Shown here: positions 36,256 to 46,243 of the stretch, one piece after another
Position numbering within the stretch: position 1 is the first letter of the stretch
Layout: every line of letters begins with the position of its first letter
NCBI GenBank assembly: GCA_016778465.1
Contig: JADHPM010000004.1
Coordinates: 1 to 64,000 of the forward strand
DNA: 64,000 nucleotides
Source of the DNA: Methylophilaceae bacterium
GTDB taxonomy: Bacteria; Pseudomonadota; Gammaproteobacteria; Burkholderiales; Methylophilaceae
Reading direction: 5' to 3'
Made by a program: the position numbers and the translations under genes
The notes under the pieces: model-generated
What the model saw: only the letters and a program-made list of their open reading frames with translations
What the model was told of the DNA's origin: nothing
Database searches by the model: none

Positions 36256-36667
36256 AAATGTCTTAGGTTTTGATTTTGGTGAAAAAAGGATTGGTGTTGC
36301 CCTTGGCGACTCTTTGACTAAAATTGTGCACCCACTTCAAACCATTGAAACTGAAATCAATTCCGAGCGATTTCATATTATCAATGGTCTTCTTGAAAAA
36401 TGGAAACCCGATTATGTTGTAATTGGAATTCCATTTAACGATGATGGCACAGAGCACCGCCTAACAATGCTTGCAAAGAAATTTTCAGGTAAAATTCAAA
36501 ATAAATATAACTTACCTGTTTTTAATATTGATGAACGATATACTTCTGCTGAGGCAGAATCGATCTTGCGTGAACGAGGTGTGAAGATAAAGGAAAATAA
36601 AGGCCTAATTGACCAATTTGCGGCAAAAATAATTTTAGAATCCTTTTTTAGAGAATATATTGATTAA
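36242..36667 (+). CDS. ruvX: Holliday-junction resolvase-like RuvX (YqgF)
   Basis: YqgF/RuvX is an RNase H-fold nuclease, essential in E. coli and linked to 16S rRNA 5' maturation. The 141-residue product has the N-terminal LGFDFGEKRIGVALGD (about 8-23), with the first catalytic Asp, GIPFNDDGTEH in the middle and IDERYTSAEAE (about 97-107). The usual upstream neighbour yqgE is missing. It overlaps pyrR by eight bases. Confidence 0.92.
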   Translation: MQPSKNVLGFDFGEKRIGVALGDSLTKIVHPLQTIETEINSERFHIINGLLEKWKPDYVVIGIPFNDDGTEHRLTMLAKKFSGKIQNKYNLPVFNIDERYTSAEAESILRERGVKIKENKGLIDQFAAKIILESFFREYID

Positions 36668-37160
36668 ATTACCATCAGCTCAAGATTTAATACTCAAGCT
36701 AGAAAATCAGATTAAATTGATCCTTGACGATTCAACATGTCTTATTGGTATCCCAACAGGAGGACATCTAATCATTAAACAATTATGTAAAAACTTGGGT
36801 GATCATTTAAATTATGGGCTTATTGATGGCTCTTTTTATCGTGACGATTTAGATATTAGTGGCGTTAAAATAAAAGAAAAAACATCAAACATTAATTTTG
36901 ATATTGAGAATAAAAAAGTCATCTTGATTGATGATGTCTTTTACACAGGCAGGACTATTAGAGCTGCCATCAACGAATTATTTGACTACGGAAGACCAAA
37001 AGAAATACTCCTCTTTGTTTTGGTTGATAGAATGAAAAATGAATTACCAATCAAGCCAACATATTCAGCATACGAATTAAACAATGACAAGGGTGACTAC
37101 ATCAATCTAGTTGAAGAAAGAAATATCTTATCTTTTGAGGTAAAAAATATTGGCCGATAA
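36660..37160 (+). CDS. pyrR: PyrR-family bifunctional regulator/uracil phosphoribosyltransferase
   Basis: PyrR in Gram-positives binds pyr mRNA and controls attenuation; proteobacterial copies beside pyrB are often thought to be mainly phosphoribosyltransferases. The 166-residue product has the PRPP motif [17 protein letters not shown] (about 96-112). It starts at TTG inside ruvX and overlaps pyrB by 11 bases. I could not identify a PyrR-binding anti-antiterminator upstream, since ruvX coding sequence occupies that space. Confidence 0.9.
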   Translation: MIKLPSAQDLILKLENQIKLILDDSTCLIGIPTGGHLIIKQLCKNLGDHLNYGLIDGSFYRDDLDISGVKIKEKTSNINFDIENKKVILIDDVFYTGRTIRAAINELFDYGRPKEILLFVLVDRMKNELPIKPTYSAYELNNDKGDYINLVEERNILSFEVKNIGR

Positions 37161-38106
37161 TTTTCAGGTAACAAAGGATGGAAAACTAAAACATCTATTA
37201 TCTATTGACGGCTTGAGTAAAGAAATTATTATTGATATTTTTAATATGGCCGAATCTTTTTTAAAAATTGGTTCTCGAGATGTTAAAAAGGTCCCTCTCT
37301 TAAGGGGAAAAACAGTCTGTAATCTCTTCTTTGAAAACAGCACAAGAACAAGAACTACTTTTGAAATCGCTGCCAAAAGACTTTCGGCAGATGTAATAAA
37401 TCTTGACATACCCACCTCATCGCAATCAAAAGGTGAATCTATTTTAGATACAGTTAACAACTTAATTGCAATGGGTGCAGATATTTTTGTAGTAAGGCAT
37501 GGAATACCAAAAACCCCTGAAATAATTGCCAAAGCTGTCAATAATGATGTCCATATAATTAATGGTGGTGATGGTAATCATGCCCATCCCACACAGGGAT
37601 TACTTGATTCATTCACCATACGGCGCTTTAAAAAAGAATTTTCCAATTTAAAAGTTGCAGTCGTAGGTGATATTAAACATTCGCGGGTAGCAAGATCAGA
37701 GGTTTGTGCCCTATCAACTTTGGGCGTTCCTGAAATCAGAGTTGTTGGGCCCGATAATCTTATGCCTGATGATCTAGATAATCTCAATTTAATTCACTTT
37801 AATGACTTAAAAAAAGGATTAAAAGATGTCGATGTCATTATGATGTTGAGGCTACAGAAAGAGAGGATGGAGGATGGTGATATTCCCTCGGAGGAAGATT
37901 ACTTTAAACAATTTGGATTGAAACGAGATCACCTTAGAATAGCACATCCTGATGCAATTATTATGCACCCTGGACCAATTAATAGAGGCATTGAGATTGA
38001 ATCAGAGGTGGCAGATTGCAAGCAGTCAGTAATTTTATCTCAGGTAACATTTGGAATTGCAATAAGAATGGCTGTGATGACCATGTTGATAAGTAAAAAA
38101 TTATGA
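37150..38106 (+). CDS. pyrB: Aspartate carbamoyltransferase catalytic subunit
   Basis: PyrB condenses carbamoyl phosphate with aspartate in the first committed step of UMP synthesis. The 318-residue product carries [12 protein letters not shown] (about 56-67), with the carbamoyl-phosphate loop, HPTQGLLD near 146, and MHPGPINRG near 278. Translation begins at TTG (37150) within pyrR. The dihydroorotase-like pyrC that normally follows in betaproteobacteria is absent, and the next gene is a tiny independent unit. Confidence 0.95.
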   Translation: MADNFQVTKDGKLKHLLSIDGLSKEIIIDIFNMAESFLKIGSRDVKKVPLLRGKTVCNLFFENSTRTRTTFEIAAKRLSADVINLDIPTSSQSKGESILDTVNNLIAMGADIFVVRHGIPKTPEIIAKAVNNDVHIINGGDGNHAHPTQGLLDSFTIRRFKKEFSNLKVAVVGDIKHSRVARSEVCALSTLGVPEIRVVGPDNLMPDDLDNLNLIHFNDLKKGLKDVDVIMMLRLQKERMEDGDIPSEEDYFKQFGLKRDHLRIAHPDAIIMHPGPINRGIEIESEVADCKQSVILSQVTFGIAIRMAVMTMLISKKL

Positions 38107-38130
38107 GAAAAAAAATAGTTTCGCTATAAT
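38101..38130 (+). promoter_or_regulatory. Predicted promoter for the Lys/Ala-rich mini-gene
   Basis: A perfect -10 TATAAT (38125-38130) lies 41 bases before the mini-gene ATG. A poor -35 candidate, TTATGA (38101-38106), sits 18 bases upstream and overlaps the pyrB stop. Transcription from about 38137 to the terminator at 38334 would make an RNA of about 200 bases. The -10 is convincing; the -35 is not. Confidence 0.5.
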
Positions 38131-38170
38131 CACCATTTATTTCTAGTAACTATCTCAAAGGGAACAAAAC

Positions 38171-38287
38171 ATGTTAGAAAAATTAATTAATGCTTTATTA
38201 GGAAGGTCTCCAGAAAGTAAACCAGCTGCAAAGAAACTAGCTGCAAAGAAACCAGCTGCAAAGAAACCAGCTGCAAAGAAAAATTAA
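38171..38287 (+). CDS. Small Lys/Ala-rich repeat protein (histone H1-tail-like), 38 residues
   Basis: The frame begins MLEKLINALLGRSPESK and is followed by four repeats of PAAKK or LAAKK ending in Asn. The first ten residues can form an amphipathic helix, and the tail is strongly basic, like the AAKKP tails of histone H1-like and other nucleic-acid-binding proteins in betaproteobacteria. The coding interpretation is supported by an ATG preceded by AAAGGGAACA, an exact TATAAT upstream and a strong terminator 20 bases after the stop. I do not recognise a named family. DNA or RNA binding is an inference from composition. Confidence 0.65.
   Translation: MLEKLINALLGRSPESKPAAKKLAAKKPAAKKPAAKKN
38222..38281 (+). 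repeat. Four tandem copies of a 15-base repeat
   Basis: CCAGCTGCAAAGAAA occurs four times in direct tandem (38222-38236, 38237-38251, 38252-38266, 38267-38281). The second copy differs by one base, CTAGCTGCAAAGAAA. Each unit encodes one five-residue (P/L)AAKK repeat in the mini-gene, so copy-number slippage would change the tail length without breaking the frame. Confidence 0.95.
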
Positions 38288-38307
38288 TGATTCTGCAAGC
38301 TTATTAC

Positions 38308-38334
38308 AACCAAGCTTATGCTTGGTTTTTTTTT
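38308..38334 (+). terminator. Rho-independent terminator between the mini-gene and yggS
   Basis: AACCAAGC (38308-38315), loop TTAT, GCTTGGTT (38320-38327) form a perfect 8-base-pair stem, and the last two T's begin a run of nine T's (38326-38334). This is a textbook intrinsic terminator for transcripts reading rightward. It ends only eight bases before the yggS start codon, so it must end the mini-gene RNA yet lie in the yggS leader. Confidence 0.92.
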
Positions 38335-38342
38335 AGGTAAAA

Positions 38343-39008
38343 ATGACTAATATTAAGGAAAATATAGAAATCCTGACAAAACAGGTTAAGGAATTAAGCT
38401 TTGATATTAAGCCAACAATTGTGGCTGTAAGTAAGCAACAGAGTTACTTGAAAATCATAGAGGCTTTTAATGCTGGACAAAGAGTTTTTGGTGAAAATTA
38501 TTTGCAAGAGGCTATGGATAAACAAAAAGATCTTAAAGATTATCCTATTGAGTGGCATTTTATTGGCCCTATACAAAGTAATAAATGTAAATTAATTGCT
38601 GAAAATTTTGATTGGGTACAAACGGTTGATAGAATGAAAATTGCAAGACGCCTTGATGAAAGTTGTTCGGGCAAAATAATTAATATTTGTATTCAAATAA
38701 ATATTAGTGAAGAGCCCACGAAAAGCGGAATTATGCCAAACCAAGTTGACACATTTGCCAAAGAACTGAGCCAATTTAAATATTTAAATCTAAGGGGAAT
38801 AATGGCCATCCCCTCGCAAAATAAAAAAGATGGTAATTTAAAACATGAATTAGTGTCATTAAAAAAAATTTTTGTTAACTTAAAAAATCAAAATAATAAT
38901 ATTGATACTTTATCAGTTGGCATGTCTAATGATTATAAATTAGCCTTAAATTATGGTTCAACCATGATAAGAGTTGGAAGTCATATTTTTGGAGCAAGAG
39001 CAAAATGA
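38343..39008 (+). CDS. yggS: PLP homeostasis protein (YggS/PROSC family)
   Basis: YggS binds pyridoxal phosphate and balances its cellular supply; it has no known catalytic turnover. The 221-residue barrel protein has the PLP-lysine segment PTIVAVSKQ (about residues 24-32, Lys about 31), FGENYLQEA (about 50-58), WHFIGPIQSNK and the phosphate-binding SVGMSNDYKLAL. It starts eight bases after a terminator T run. AGG in that spacer (38336-38338, approximate) may serve as ribosome site. proC follows with four-base overlap, a very common pairing. Confidence 0.93.
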   Translation: MTNIKENIEILTKQVKELSFDIKPTIVAVSKQQSYLKIIEAFNAGQRVFGENYLQEAMDKQKDLKDYPIEWHFIGPIQSNKCKLIAENFDWVQTVDRMKIARRLDESCSGKIINICIQINISEEPTKSGIMPNQVDTFAKELSQFKYLNLRGIMAIPSQNKKDGNLKHELVSLKKIFVNLKNQNNNIDTLSVGMSNDYKLALNYGSTMIRVGSHIFGARAK

Positions 39009-39814
39009 ATAACCAAAATCAAGTTATATTTTTTGGTGGCGGTAATATGGCCCAAGCTATTATTGCCGGATTAATAAAATGTAACATAGATAAAAATAAA
39101 TTAATCGTTATTGACCCTGATAAAAATAAAAGGCAAGAGATAGAAAAGAAATTTACTGTCCTCGCCCAAGAGGAAATCAAAAACCATGAAGATAATGCCA
39201 CCTTTATTCTTGCAACAAAACCAGATCAAATTCCTTTGGTATGTGAAGGAATTAAGGGCAGAATTAATAATCAACTCATTATTTCAATTGCAGCAGGAGT
39301 GAAGATAAGTTTTATTCAGGGTCGCTTAAATAATTATGATCAAATTGTAAGGACTATGCCTAATTTAGTGGCACAAATTCAAAAAAGTGTCACCGCTGCC
39401 TATGCTCACCCAAACCTAAAGAAAACAAATAAAGCTCTTGCCAACTTTGTGCTAGAAAGTTTTGGTGATTGCATTTGGGTGAATGATGAAAAAAAATTAA
39501 ATGCAGCAACGGCTATATCAGGAAGCGGGCCAGCCTATGTTTTTTTATTCTTACAAGCAATTATTAGTGCTGGAGAGAATATTGGTTTAACGTTAGAGGA
39601 GTCTCAAGCATTAGCATTAAAAATGCTGCAAGGTTCGGCCATGTTTGCGGAAAATAATATCTCCAAACTTGAGACGCTTATCAAAAATGTTACTTCCAAA
39701 GGAGGTACAACTGACAAGGCGCTTAGCCATTTTAAAGAAAAAAACTTTCAAAAAATTATTGGTAATGCTATCAATGCTGCCTATAAACGTGCAGAAGAAA
39801 TTGGCGATAATTAA
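39005..39814 (+). CDS. proC: Pyrroline-5-carboxylate reductase
   Basis: ProC reduces pyrroline-5-carboxylate to proline with NAD(P)H. The 269-residue protein opens with the Rossmann motif [15 protein letters not shown] (about 9-23). VRTMPNL is near 115, and the C-terminal catalytic signature [11 protein letters not shown] (about 173-183) with [11 protein letters not shown] (about 231-241) is intact. It overlaps yggS by four bases. Confidence 0.95.
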   Translation: MNNQNQVIFFGGGNMAQAIIAGLIKCNIDKNKLIVIDPDKNKRQEIEKKFTVLAQEEIKNHEDNATFILATKPDQIPLVCEGIKGRINNQLIISIAAGVKISFIQGRLNNYDQIVRTMPNLVAQIQKSVTAAYAHPNLKKTNKALANFVLESFGDCIWVNDEKKLNAATAISGSGPAYVFLFLQAIISAGENIGLTLEESQALALKMLQGSAMFAENNISKLETLIKNVTSKGGTTDKALSHFKEKNFQKIIGNAINAAYKRAEEIGDN

Positions 39815-39816
39815 TT

Positions 39817-40911
39817 ATGACTAAAGAGGTAATTGTAGGATTGTCGGGTGGAGTGGATTCTGCAGTTACTGCTTGGCTTCTAAAGCACCAAGGTTATCGT
39901 GTTAGTGCAATTTTTATGAAAAATTGGGAAGATGACGACGACGATGAGTTCTGTTCAAGCAAACAAGATCTTATTGACGCAGTATCGGTTGCTGAGAGAA
40001 TCGGTATTGACATTGAGGTCGTAAACTTTGCTAAAGATTACAAGGAAAAAGTTTTTAACTTATTCATTGAGGGACTCAATCGCGGAATAACTCCAAATCC
40101 TGATATTTTATGTAATTCTGAAATTAAGTTTGACGCCTTTCTAAATCACTCCATCTCATTGGGTGCTGACAAAATAGCGACAGGGCACTACGCAAAAGTC
40201 AGAGAAAATGACGGTATTTTTCAGCTTCTTAAAGGTGAAGATGGAACAAAAGACCAAAGCTATTTTTTATGCCGCCTCAACCAGAAGCAACTGTCAAAAT
40301 CAATATTTCCTCTAGGGGGTATGCTAAAAAGTGATGTCAGAAACATAGCCAGAGAAAATAATTTGCATAACCATGATCGAAAAGATTCAACAGGAATATG
40401 CTTTATCGGAGAGCGACCATTTGCAGAATTTATCAGCCAGTACATCCCGAAAAATCCTGGCTATATAATCAATGAAAAGGGCTCCCTGCTTGGCGAGCAT
40501 GATGGGTTGAATTTTTATACTATAGGTCAACGGCAGGGGTTAAAAATTGGAGGAATTAATAGCGGAGATGGGAGGCCATGGTTTGTCATTGATAAAGATT
40601 TCACAAATAATAATTTAATTGTTGGTCAAGGTCACGATCATCCAAAATTACTTAAGGATGGCTTGATCGCAACTAATATGCATTGGATAAATAACAATGA
40701 CCCAAAAAGAAACTGGGTTTACTCTGCAAAGACTCGATATCGGCAACCTGATGCACCATGTGAAATTGATGAACTTGATAATGGCAACGCAAAAATTATA
40801 TTTGGTCAAAAACAATGGGCCATAACCCCAGGTCAATCTGTAGCCGTATATGAAAGTAATGTCTGTCTTGGCAGTGGTTTCATAGAGCAGGCAATAAATA
40901 TCAATGATTAA
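39817..40911 (+). CDS. mnmA: tRNA-specific 2-thiouridylase MnmA
   Basis: MnmA adds sulfur to the wobble uridine U34 of tRNA-Lys, -Glu and -Gln. The 364-residue product has the ATP PP-loop [15 protein letters not shown] (about 8-22), the catalytic cysteines in [12 protein letters not shown] (about Cys108) and [12 protein letters not shown] (about Cys199), and the C-terminal barrel domain. It begins two bases after proC and overlaps nadC by eight. Confidence 0.96.
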   Translation: MTKEVIVGLSGGVDSAVTAWLLKHQGYRVSAIFMKNWEDDDDDEFCSSKQDLIDAVSVAERIGIDIEVVNFAKDYKEKVFNLFIEGLNRGITPNPDILCNSEIKFDAFLNHSISLGADKIATGHYAKVRENDGIFQLLKGEDGTKDQSYFLCRLNQKQLSKSIFPLGGMLKSDVRNIARENNLHNHDRKDSTGICFIGERPFAEFISQYIPKNPGYIINEKGSLLGEHDGLNFYTIGQRQGLKIGGINSGDGRPWFVIDKDFTNNNLIVGQGHDHPKLLKDGLIATNMHWINNNDPKRNWVYSAKTRYRQPDAPCEIDELDNGNAKIIFGQKQWAITPGQSVAVYESNVCLGSGFIEQAININD

Positions 40912-41755
40912 GCTTACCCAAAAAAAAATTCAAGACGCAATAAAAAAAAATGTCGACCATGCCCTTTCTGAAGACTTAGGTAACGGGGACTTGACTGCCA
41001 ACATGATAAGTCAAGAAAAAAAAGCGAGTGGTTTATTATTTGCAAATCAAACTGGGATTTTGTGTGGCCTTGATTGGTTTAATAACACCTATAAAACTCT
41101 CAATAAAAAAATCAAAATAAAATGGCTCATTAGTGATGGAGATTTTTTTAAAAAAGGAGATAAGTTGTGCGAGCTAACAGGACCCCACCACACAATTCTT
41201 CAAGGTGAAAGGGTTGCTATCAACTTTCTCCAAACCCTCTCCGCAGTCTCAACTTATACCAACAAATTGACCAAACTTATTTCAGGCTATCCTGTTGAAA
41301 TTTATGATACAAGGAAGACCATCCCTGGACTTAGAATTGCACAAAAATATGCCGTTCTGGTCGGAGGTGGAAAGAACCAGCGTCTTGGTCTTTTTGATCA
41401 AATTTTAATTAAGGAAAATCATATTAGTGCCTTTGGAACTCTAGAGAAAATATTGAAATTTATTAAAAATGAGAATTTGAAAGATAAAATTCAAATTGAG
41501 GTTGAGAGCCTTGACGAGCTCAAATTGGCGCTTGCTTACGATATAGAAAATATTCTTTTGGACAATTTTTCAATCAACCAAATTAAAGAGGCTATCAAAA
41601 TTAATCAAAAAAAAGCTGTGCTTGAAGCCTCCGGTAATATTTCTGAAAAAAATATCATTCAATATGCCAAAACAGGGGTAGATAGAATTTCACTTGGTAG
41701 CCTAACAAAAAATATAGAAGCAATTGATTTTTCAGTAATTATTCGCTCCGTTTAA
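40904..41755 (+). CDS. nadC: Nicotinate-nucleotide pyrophosphorylase (quinolinate phosphoribosyltransferase)
   Basis: NadC makes nicotinate mononucleotide from quinolinate and PRPP in de novo NAD synthesis. The 283-residue product shows [11 protein letters not shown] (about 23-33), [15 protein letters not shown], the [10 protein letters not shown] substrate motif (about 137-146) and ASGNIS with SLGSLT near the C-terminus. It ends the yggS-proC-mnmA-nadC run; a new promoter for ilvB follows. Confidence 0.95.
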   Translation: MIKLTQKKIQDAIKKNVDHALSEDLGNGDLTANMISQEKKASGLLFANQTGILCGLDWFNNTYKTLNKKIKIKWLISDGDFFKKGDKLCELTGPHHTILQGERVAINFLQTLSAVSTYTNKLTKLISGYPVEIYDTRKTIPGLRIAQKYAVLVGGGKNQRLGLFDQILIKENHISAFGTLEKILKFIKNENLKDKIQIEVESLDELKLALAYDIENILLDNFSINQIKEAIKINQKKAVLEASGNISEKNIIQYAKTGVDRISLGSLTKNIEAIDFSVIIRSV

Positions 41756-41766
41756 AGCCTTAAAAC

Positions 41767-41796
41767 TTGACCAAACCCCTGTAAATAGGGTATTTT
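41767..41796 (+). promoter_or_regulatory. Predicted ilvBHC promoter
   Basis: TTGACC (41767-41772), an 18-base spacer and TATTTT (41791-41796) lie just before ilvB. Transcription would start near 41803, leaving a leader of only about 19 bases. So there is no room for a leucine/valine/isoleucine leader peptide or attenuator of the enterobacterial kind. A short inverted CCCT/AGGG pair (41777-41790) sits within the spacer. Confidence 0.5.
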
Positions 41797-41821
41797 AATT
41801 GTTTATAAGAATTCACGTTTC

Positions 41822-43543
41822 ATGAAATCAGAAATAATCACCGGCGCCGAAATCGTCATACGATCTTTGCAAGAAGAAGGCACCGAATTTGTATTCGGCT
41901 ATCCTGGCGGGGCAGTCCTCAACATTTATGATGCAATTTTTAGTCAGACAAAGTTTAAGCATGTTCTTGTAAGACACGAGCAGGCCGCTGTTCATGCTGC
42001 TGATGCTTTTGCTCGTGCAACTGGTAAGGTTGGCGTTGCTCTCGTAACCTCTGGCCCGGGCGCTACTAATGCCGTAACTGGTATTGCAACTGCTCACATG
42101 GACTCAGTTCCTATGGTCATCATCAGCGGACAAGTGCCGACTCATGCTATAGGTCAAGATGCATTTCAAGAGTGTGATACCGTTGGCATAACAAGGCCAT
42201 GTGTTAAACATAATTTTCTTGTTAAAGACATTAATAAAATTGCCTCCACCATCAAAAAAGCTTTTTATATTGCATCCACAGGAAGACCAGGGCCTGTCCT
42301 AGTTGATATTCCTAAGGATATTACCGCTGAAACTGCTGAGTTTAATTACCCAAAAGAAGTAAGTTTGCGTTCATATAATCCAGTTACGAAGGGCCATATG
42401 GGACAGATCAAGAAGGCTCTAGATATTTTAATTAATGCAAAAAAACCGGTCATTTACTCTGGAGGTGGCGTTGTTCTTGGAAATGCGTCCGCCCCTCTAA
42501 CTAATCTTGTAAACCTACTTAATTTTCCAATCACGAGCACGTTAATGGGCCTTGGAGGGTTTCCTGCCTCCGATGAGAAATTTCTTGGCATGCTTGGCAT
42601 GCATGGTACCTACCAAGCTAACATGGCAATGCAAGAGTGTGATGTTCTTCTGGCAGTGGGAGCTCGTTTCGATGACAGGGTGATCGGTAACCCAGATCAT
42701 TTCTTATCAAAACCAAGAAAAATTATTCACATTGATATCGACCCAGCATCTATTTCCAAGAGGGTACAAATAGATGTACCAATTGTCGGTGATGTTGTTA
42801 ATACTCTAAATTACCTCATTAATGCTTATCAGGATTTTAAGGGAAATCATGATAAAAAAATCATAAGGCCCTGGTTAAATGAAATTAAGGCATGGAAATC
42901 AAAAGATTGTCTTGCTTTTAAGGATGATGAAAAAGTAATTAAGCCACAAAAGGTAATACAAACCTTGCATGATGTAACCAAAGGGGATGCCTTTATAACC
43001 TCTGATGTTGGCCAACATCAGATGTGGGCCGCCCAGTACTACCCTTTTGACAAACCCCGAAGATGGATAAATTCTGGAGGATTAGGCACTATGGGGGTTG
43101 GTCTGCCTTATGCTATGGGTTGCCAACTAGCTTTTCCTGATGCTCAGGTTGCCTGTATTACAGGTGAAGCCTCTATTCAAATGTGCATCCAAGAACTTTC
43201 AACATGCAAGCAATTTCACCTTCCAGTAAAAATTGTGAATTTAAATAACCGATACATGGGTATGGTAAGACAGTGGCAAGAATTTTTTTATGGTAACCGC
43301 TATGCAGAATCATACATGGACGCGCTACCGGATTTTGTAAAGCTTGCAGAATCTTATGGTCATGTTGGATTTAAGATTGAAAAACCTAAAGATATTCGAC
43401 CTGTTCTTGAGGAGGCTTTTGGGCCCAAATTAAAGGAGAGAACTGTTTTCTTAGACTTTATAACAGATCAAACAGAAAACGTTTTCCCTATGGTGCCTAA
43501 TGGTAAGGGCCTTTCAGAAATGATATTGGCTGAGGATTTATAA
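41822..43543 (+). CDS. ilvB: Acetolactate synthase large subunit
   Basis: This ThDP enzyme makes 2-acetolactate or 2-aceto-2-hydroxybutyrate, the first step in valine/leucine/isoleucine synthesis. The 573-residue product has VFGYPGGAVLNIYDA with RHEQAAVHAADAFARATG (Glu about 51 is the ThDP-activating residue), SGPGATNAVTGI, and the C-terminal ThDP-binding GEASIQMCIQE with NLNNRYMGM. Note that the usual GDGS/GDAS is GEAS here. Order ilvB-ilvH-ilvC is canonical. Confidence 0.96.
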   Translation: MKSEIITGAEIVIRSLQEEGTEFVFGYPGGAVLNIYDAIFSQTKFKHVLVRHEQAAVHAADAFARATGKVGVALVTSGPGATNAVTGIATAHMDSVPMVIISGQVPTHAIGQDAFQECDTVGITRPCVKHNFLVKDINKIASTIKKAFYIASTGRPGPVLVDIPKDITAETAEFNYPKEVSLRSYNPVTKGHMGQIKKALDILINAKKPVIYSGGGVVLGNASAPLTNLVNLLNFPITSTLMGLGGFPASDEKFLGMLGMHGTYQANMAMQECDVLLAVGARFDDRVIGNPDHFLSKPRKIIHIDIDPASISKRVQIDVPIVGDVVNTLNYLINAYQDFKGNHDKKIIRPWLNEIKAWKSKDCLAFKDDEKVIKPQKVIQTLHDVTKGDAFITSDVGQHQMWAAQYYPFDKPRRWINSGGLGTMGVGLPYAMGCQLAFPDAQVACITGEASIQMCIQELSTCKQFHLPVKIVNLNNRYMGMVRQWQEFFYGNRYAESYMDALPDFVKLAESYGHVGFKIEKPKDIRPVLEEAFGPKLKERTVFLDFITDQTENVFPMVPNGKGLSEMILAEDL

Positions 43544-43544
43544 T

Positions 43545-44036
43545 ATGCGCCATATTATTTCATTGTTAATGGAAAATGAATCGGGAGCTTTATCAAGGGT
43601 TTCAGGGCTATTTTCTGCCCGTGGATATAATATTGAATCATTAACAGTCGCCCCGACTGAGGATCCATCACTGTCAAGAATGACGATAGTCACTAGTGGC
43701 TCTGATGAGGTCATTGAACAAATCATCAAACAACTTAATAAGCTTATCGATGTCGTTCGTGTGCTTGATTTAAATGATGGGAAGTACATAGAGAGAGAGC
43801 TGATGCTTGTTAAAGTCAAGGCAAATGATAAGCACCGTGATGAAATGAAAAGACTTTCCGATATTTTCAGAGGTCGTATCATTGACGTATCTGATAACAC
43901 ATTTACCATCGAGCTCACAGGTTCATCAAGTAAACTTGATGCTTACCTAGAAAGCCTAGATGAAGATGCAATTATAGAAACCGTCCGAACAGGTGCCTCT
44001 GGAATTGGTCGAGGTGACCGAATCTTAAAAGTATAA
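43545..44036 (+). CDS. ilvH: Acetolactate synthase small (regulatory) subunit
   Basis: IlvH stimulates IlvB and confers valine feedback inhibition through its ACT domain. The 163-residue product opens HIISLLMENESGALSRVSGLFSARGYNIESL, which is diagnostic, and has the C-terminal domain with FRGRIIDVSD. It starts one base after the ilvB stop. Confidence 0.95.
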   Translation: MRHIISLLMENESGALSRVSGLFSARGYNIESLTVAPTEDPSLSRMTIVTSGSDEVIEQIIKQLNKLIDVVRVLDLNDGKYIERELMLVKVKANDKHRDEMKRLSDIFRGRIIDVSDNTFTIELTGSSSKLDAYLESLDEDAIIETVRTGASGIGRGDRILKV

Positions 44037-45053
<1,017 letters not shown>

Positions 45054-45695
45054 TTGAATAAGCAACATAAATATCCGTCGATTGCCAAGGAGGGGCTACC
45101 TTTCCTTGGCCTATCCCTTTTTTTTAGCATCCTCATATCTATCTTTTATTTTGAATTAAGTTGGCTTGCTTGGCTTATCACCATCTTTATTCTTCAATTT
45201 TTTCGTGACCCTCCAAGAGTGATCCCGCAGGAAAATGATGCCATTGTCTCAGGGGCGGATGGCAAAGTCATTGCCATAGAAAAGGTTGATGATCCTTATT
45301 ACGCTCGGAAAGCAATTAAGATTAGTGTTTTTATGAATGTATTTAATGTGCACTCTAATAAAGCTCCTTGTGAGGGAAGAATTATTGAAAAAAATTACTT
45401 TCCTGGTAAATTTTTAAATGCAGCATTATCAAAAGCATCTCTTGAAAATGAACGCTGCGCAATTGTGATCGAGAGAGATGATAAGAAAGTTGTCACATGT
45501 GTACAAATTGCAGGTTTGGTTGCCCGAAGAATTTTATGTTACAAAAATACTAATGACAAAATCACCAAGGGAGAGCGATACGGTTTTATTCGTTTTGGGT
45601 CACGTGTCGATCACTATCTTCCGCTAGAGGCAAAAGTAAATATTGAGCTTGGCCAAAAGGTAAAGAATACCGAAACAATCATTGCTTTTTTGTAG
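45054..45695 (+). CDS. psd: Phosphatidylserine decarboxylase proenzyme (short type)
   Basis: Psd makes phosphatidylethanolamine at the membrane. This is the short form of 213 residues, which self-cleaves at a Gly-Ser to create its pyruvoyl group; the site is FGSR near residues 182-185 (GYGFIRFGSRVDHYLP). Two hydrophobic stretches occupy residues 15-50. Translation begins with TTG immediately after the ilvC stop. In related genomes pssA and leuA come next; here they are absent and rppH is convergent. Confidence 0.92.
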   Translation: MNKQHKYPSIAKEGLPFLGLSLFFSILISIFYFELSWLAWLITIFILQFFRDPPRVIPQENDAIVSGADGKVIAIEKVDDPYYARKAIKISVFMNVFNVHSNKAPCEGRIIEKNYFPGKFLNAALSKASLENERCAIVIERDDKKVVTCVQIAGLVARRILCYKNTNDKITKGERYGFIRFGSRVDHYLPLEAKVNIELGQKVKNTETIIAFL

Positions 45696-45704
45696 AATTC
45701 CTAA

Positions 45705-46181
45705 TTAGGCTTCAGACAAGTAATGCCACAGCTCGTTCAGAGCTTGTTCATAAACGTCTCTTTTAAAGTCAATGATTTGATCCAGTGGCGACCAAAAATC
45801 ATCCCAGCGCCAGTCATCAAATTCTGGTTTAACTGTATTTTTTAAAAAAACGTCAGAGTCCTCACCAATTAGCTTTAACAGAAACCAAATTTGTTTTTGC
45901 CCTTTATAGCGATCACGCCAATCTCTTCTGATCCAATTTTTTGGAACATCGTAATAAAGCCAGTCTTTTGTTCTCGCAACAATCTCAACATGCTTTTTAG
46001 CAAGCCCCACTTCCTCCATCAGTTCACGATACACTGCCTCTTCGGGAGTTTCATTTTTTTGAATACCTCCTTGAGGAAATTGCCAAGAATCCTCATGGGA
46101 TCTTTTAGCCCAAAGAACCTTTTTATCCTTATTGAAAATAATGATACCTACATTCGGTCGGTAGCCTTCATTGTCTATCAT
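45705..46181 (-). CDS. rppH: RNA 5'-pyrophosphohydrolase
   Basis: RppH is a Nudix hydrolase that removes pyrophosphate from mRNA 5' ends and triggers RNase E decay. The 158-residue product has the opening [12 protein letters not shown] and the full Nudix box [23 protein letters not shown] (about 38-60; only the key GG, E, REL-EEVG residues are needed for the call). WLYYDVP and [16 protein letters not shown] fit RppH closely. Only nine bases separate it from psd. Confidence 0.95.
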   Translation of the reverse strand: MIDNEGYRPNVGIIIFNKDKKVLWAKRSHEDSWQFPQGGIQKNETPEEAVYRELMEEVGLAKKHVEIVARTKDWLYYDVPKNWIRRDWRDRYKGQKQIWFLLKLIGEDSDVFLKNTVKPEFDDWRWDDFWSPLDQIIDFKRDVYEQALNELWHYLSEA

Positions 46182-46243
46182 CGTGTATCCTTATGTTTAG
46201 TTATCATTTTTTCACAAAACTATTTTGATTGACAGTCTCATTA

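Noticed and set aside
45700-45709. CCTAATTAGG palindrome between psd and rppH as a terminator
   Set aside because: The ten-base palindrome has no loop or T run and overlaps the rppH stop codon.
46229-46234. TTGACA before the YVTN gene as a -35 box
   Set aside because: A -10 at the correct spacing would lie inside the coding region at about 46252, after the start codon.
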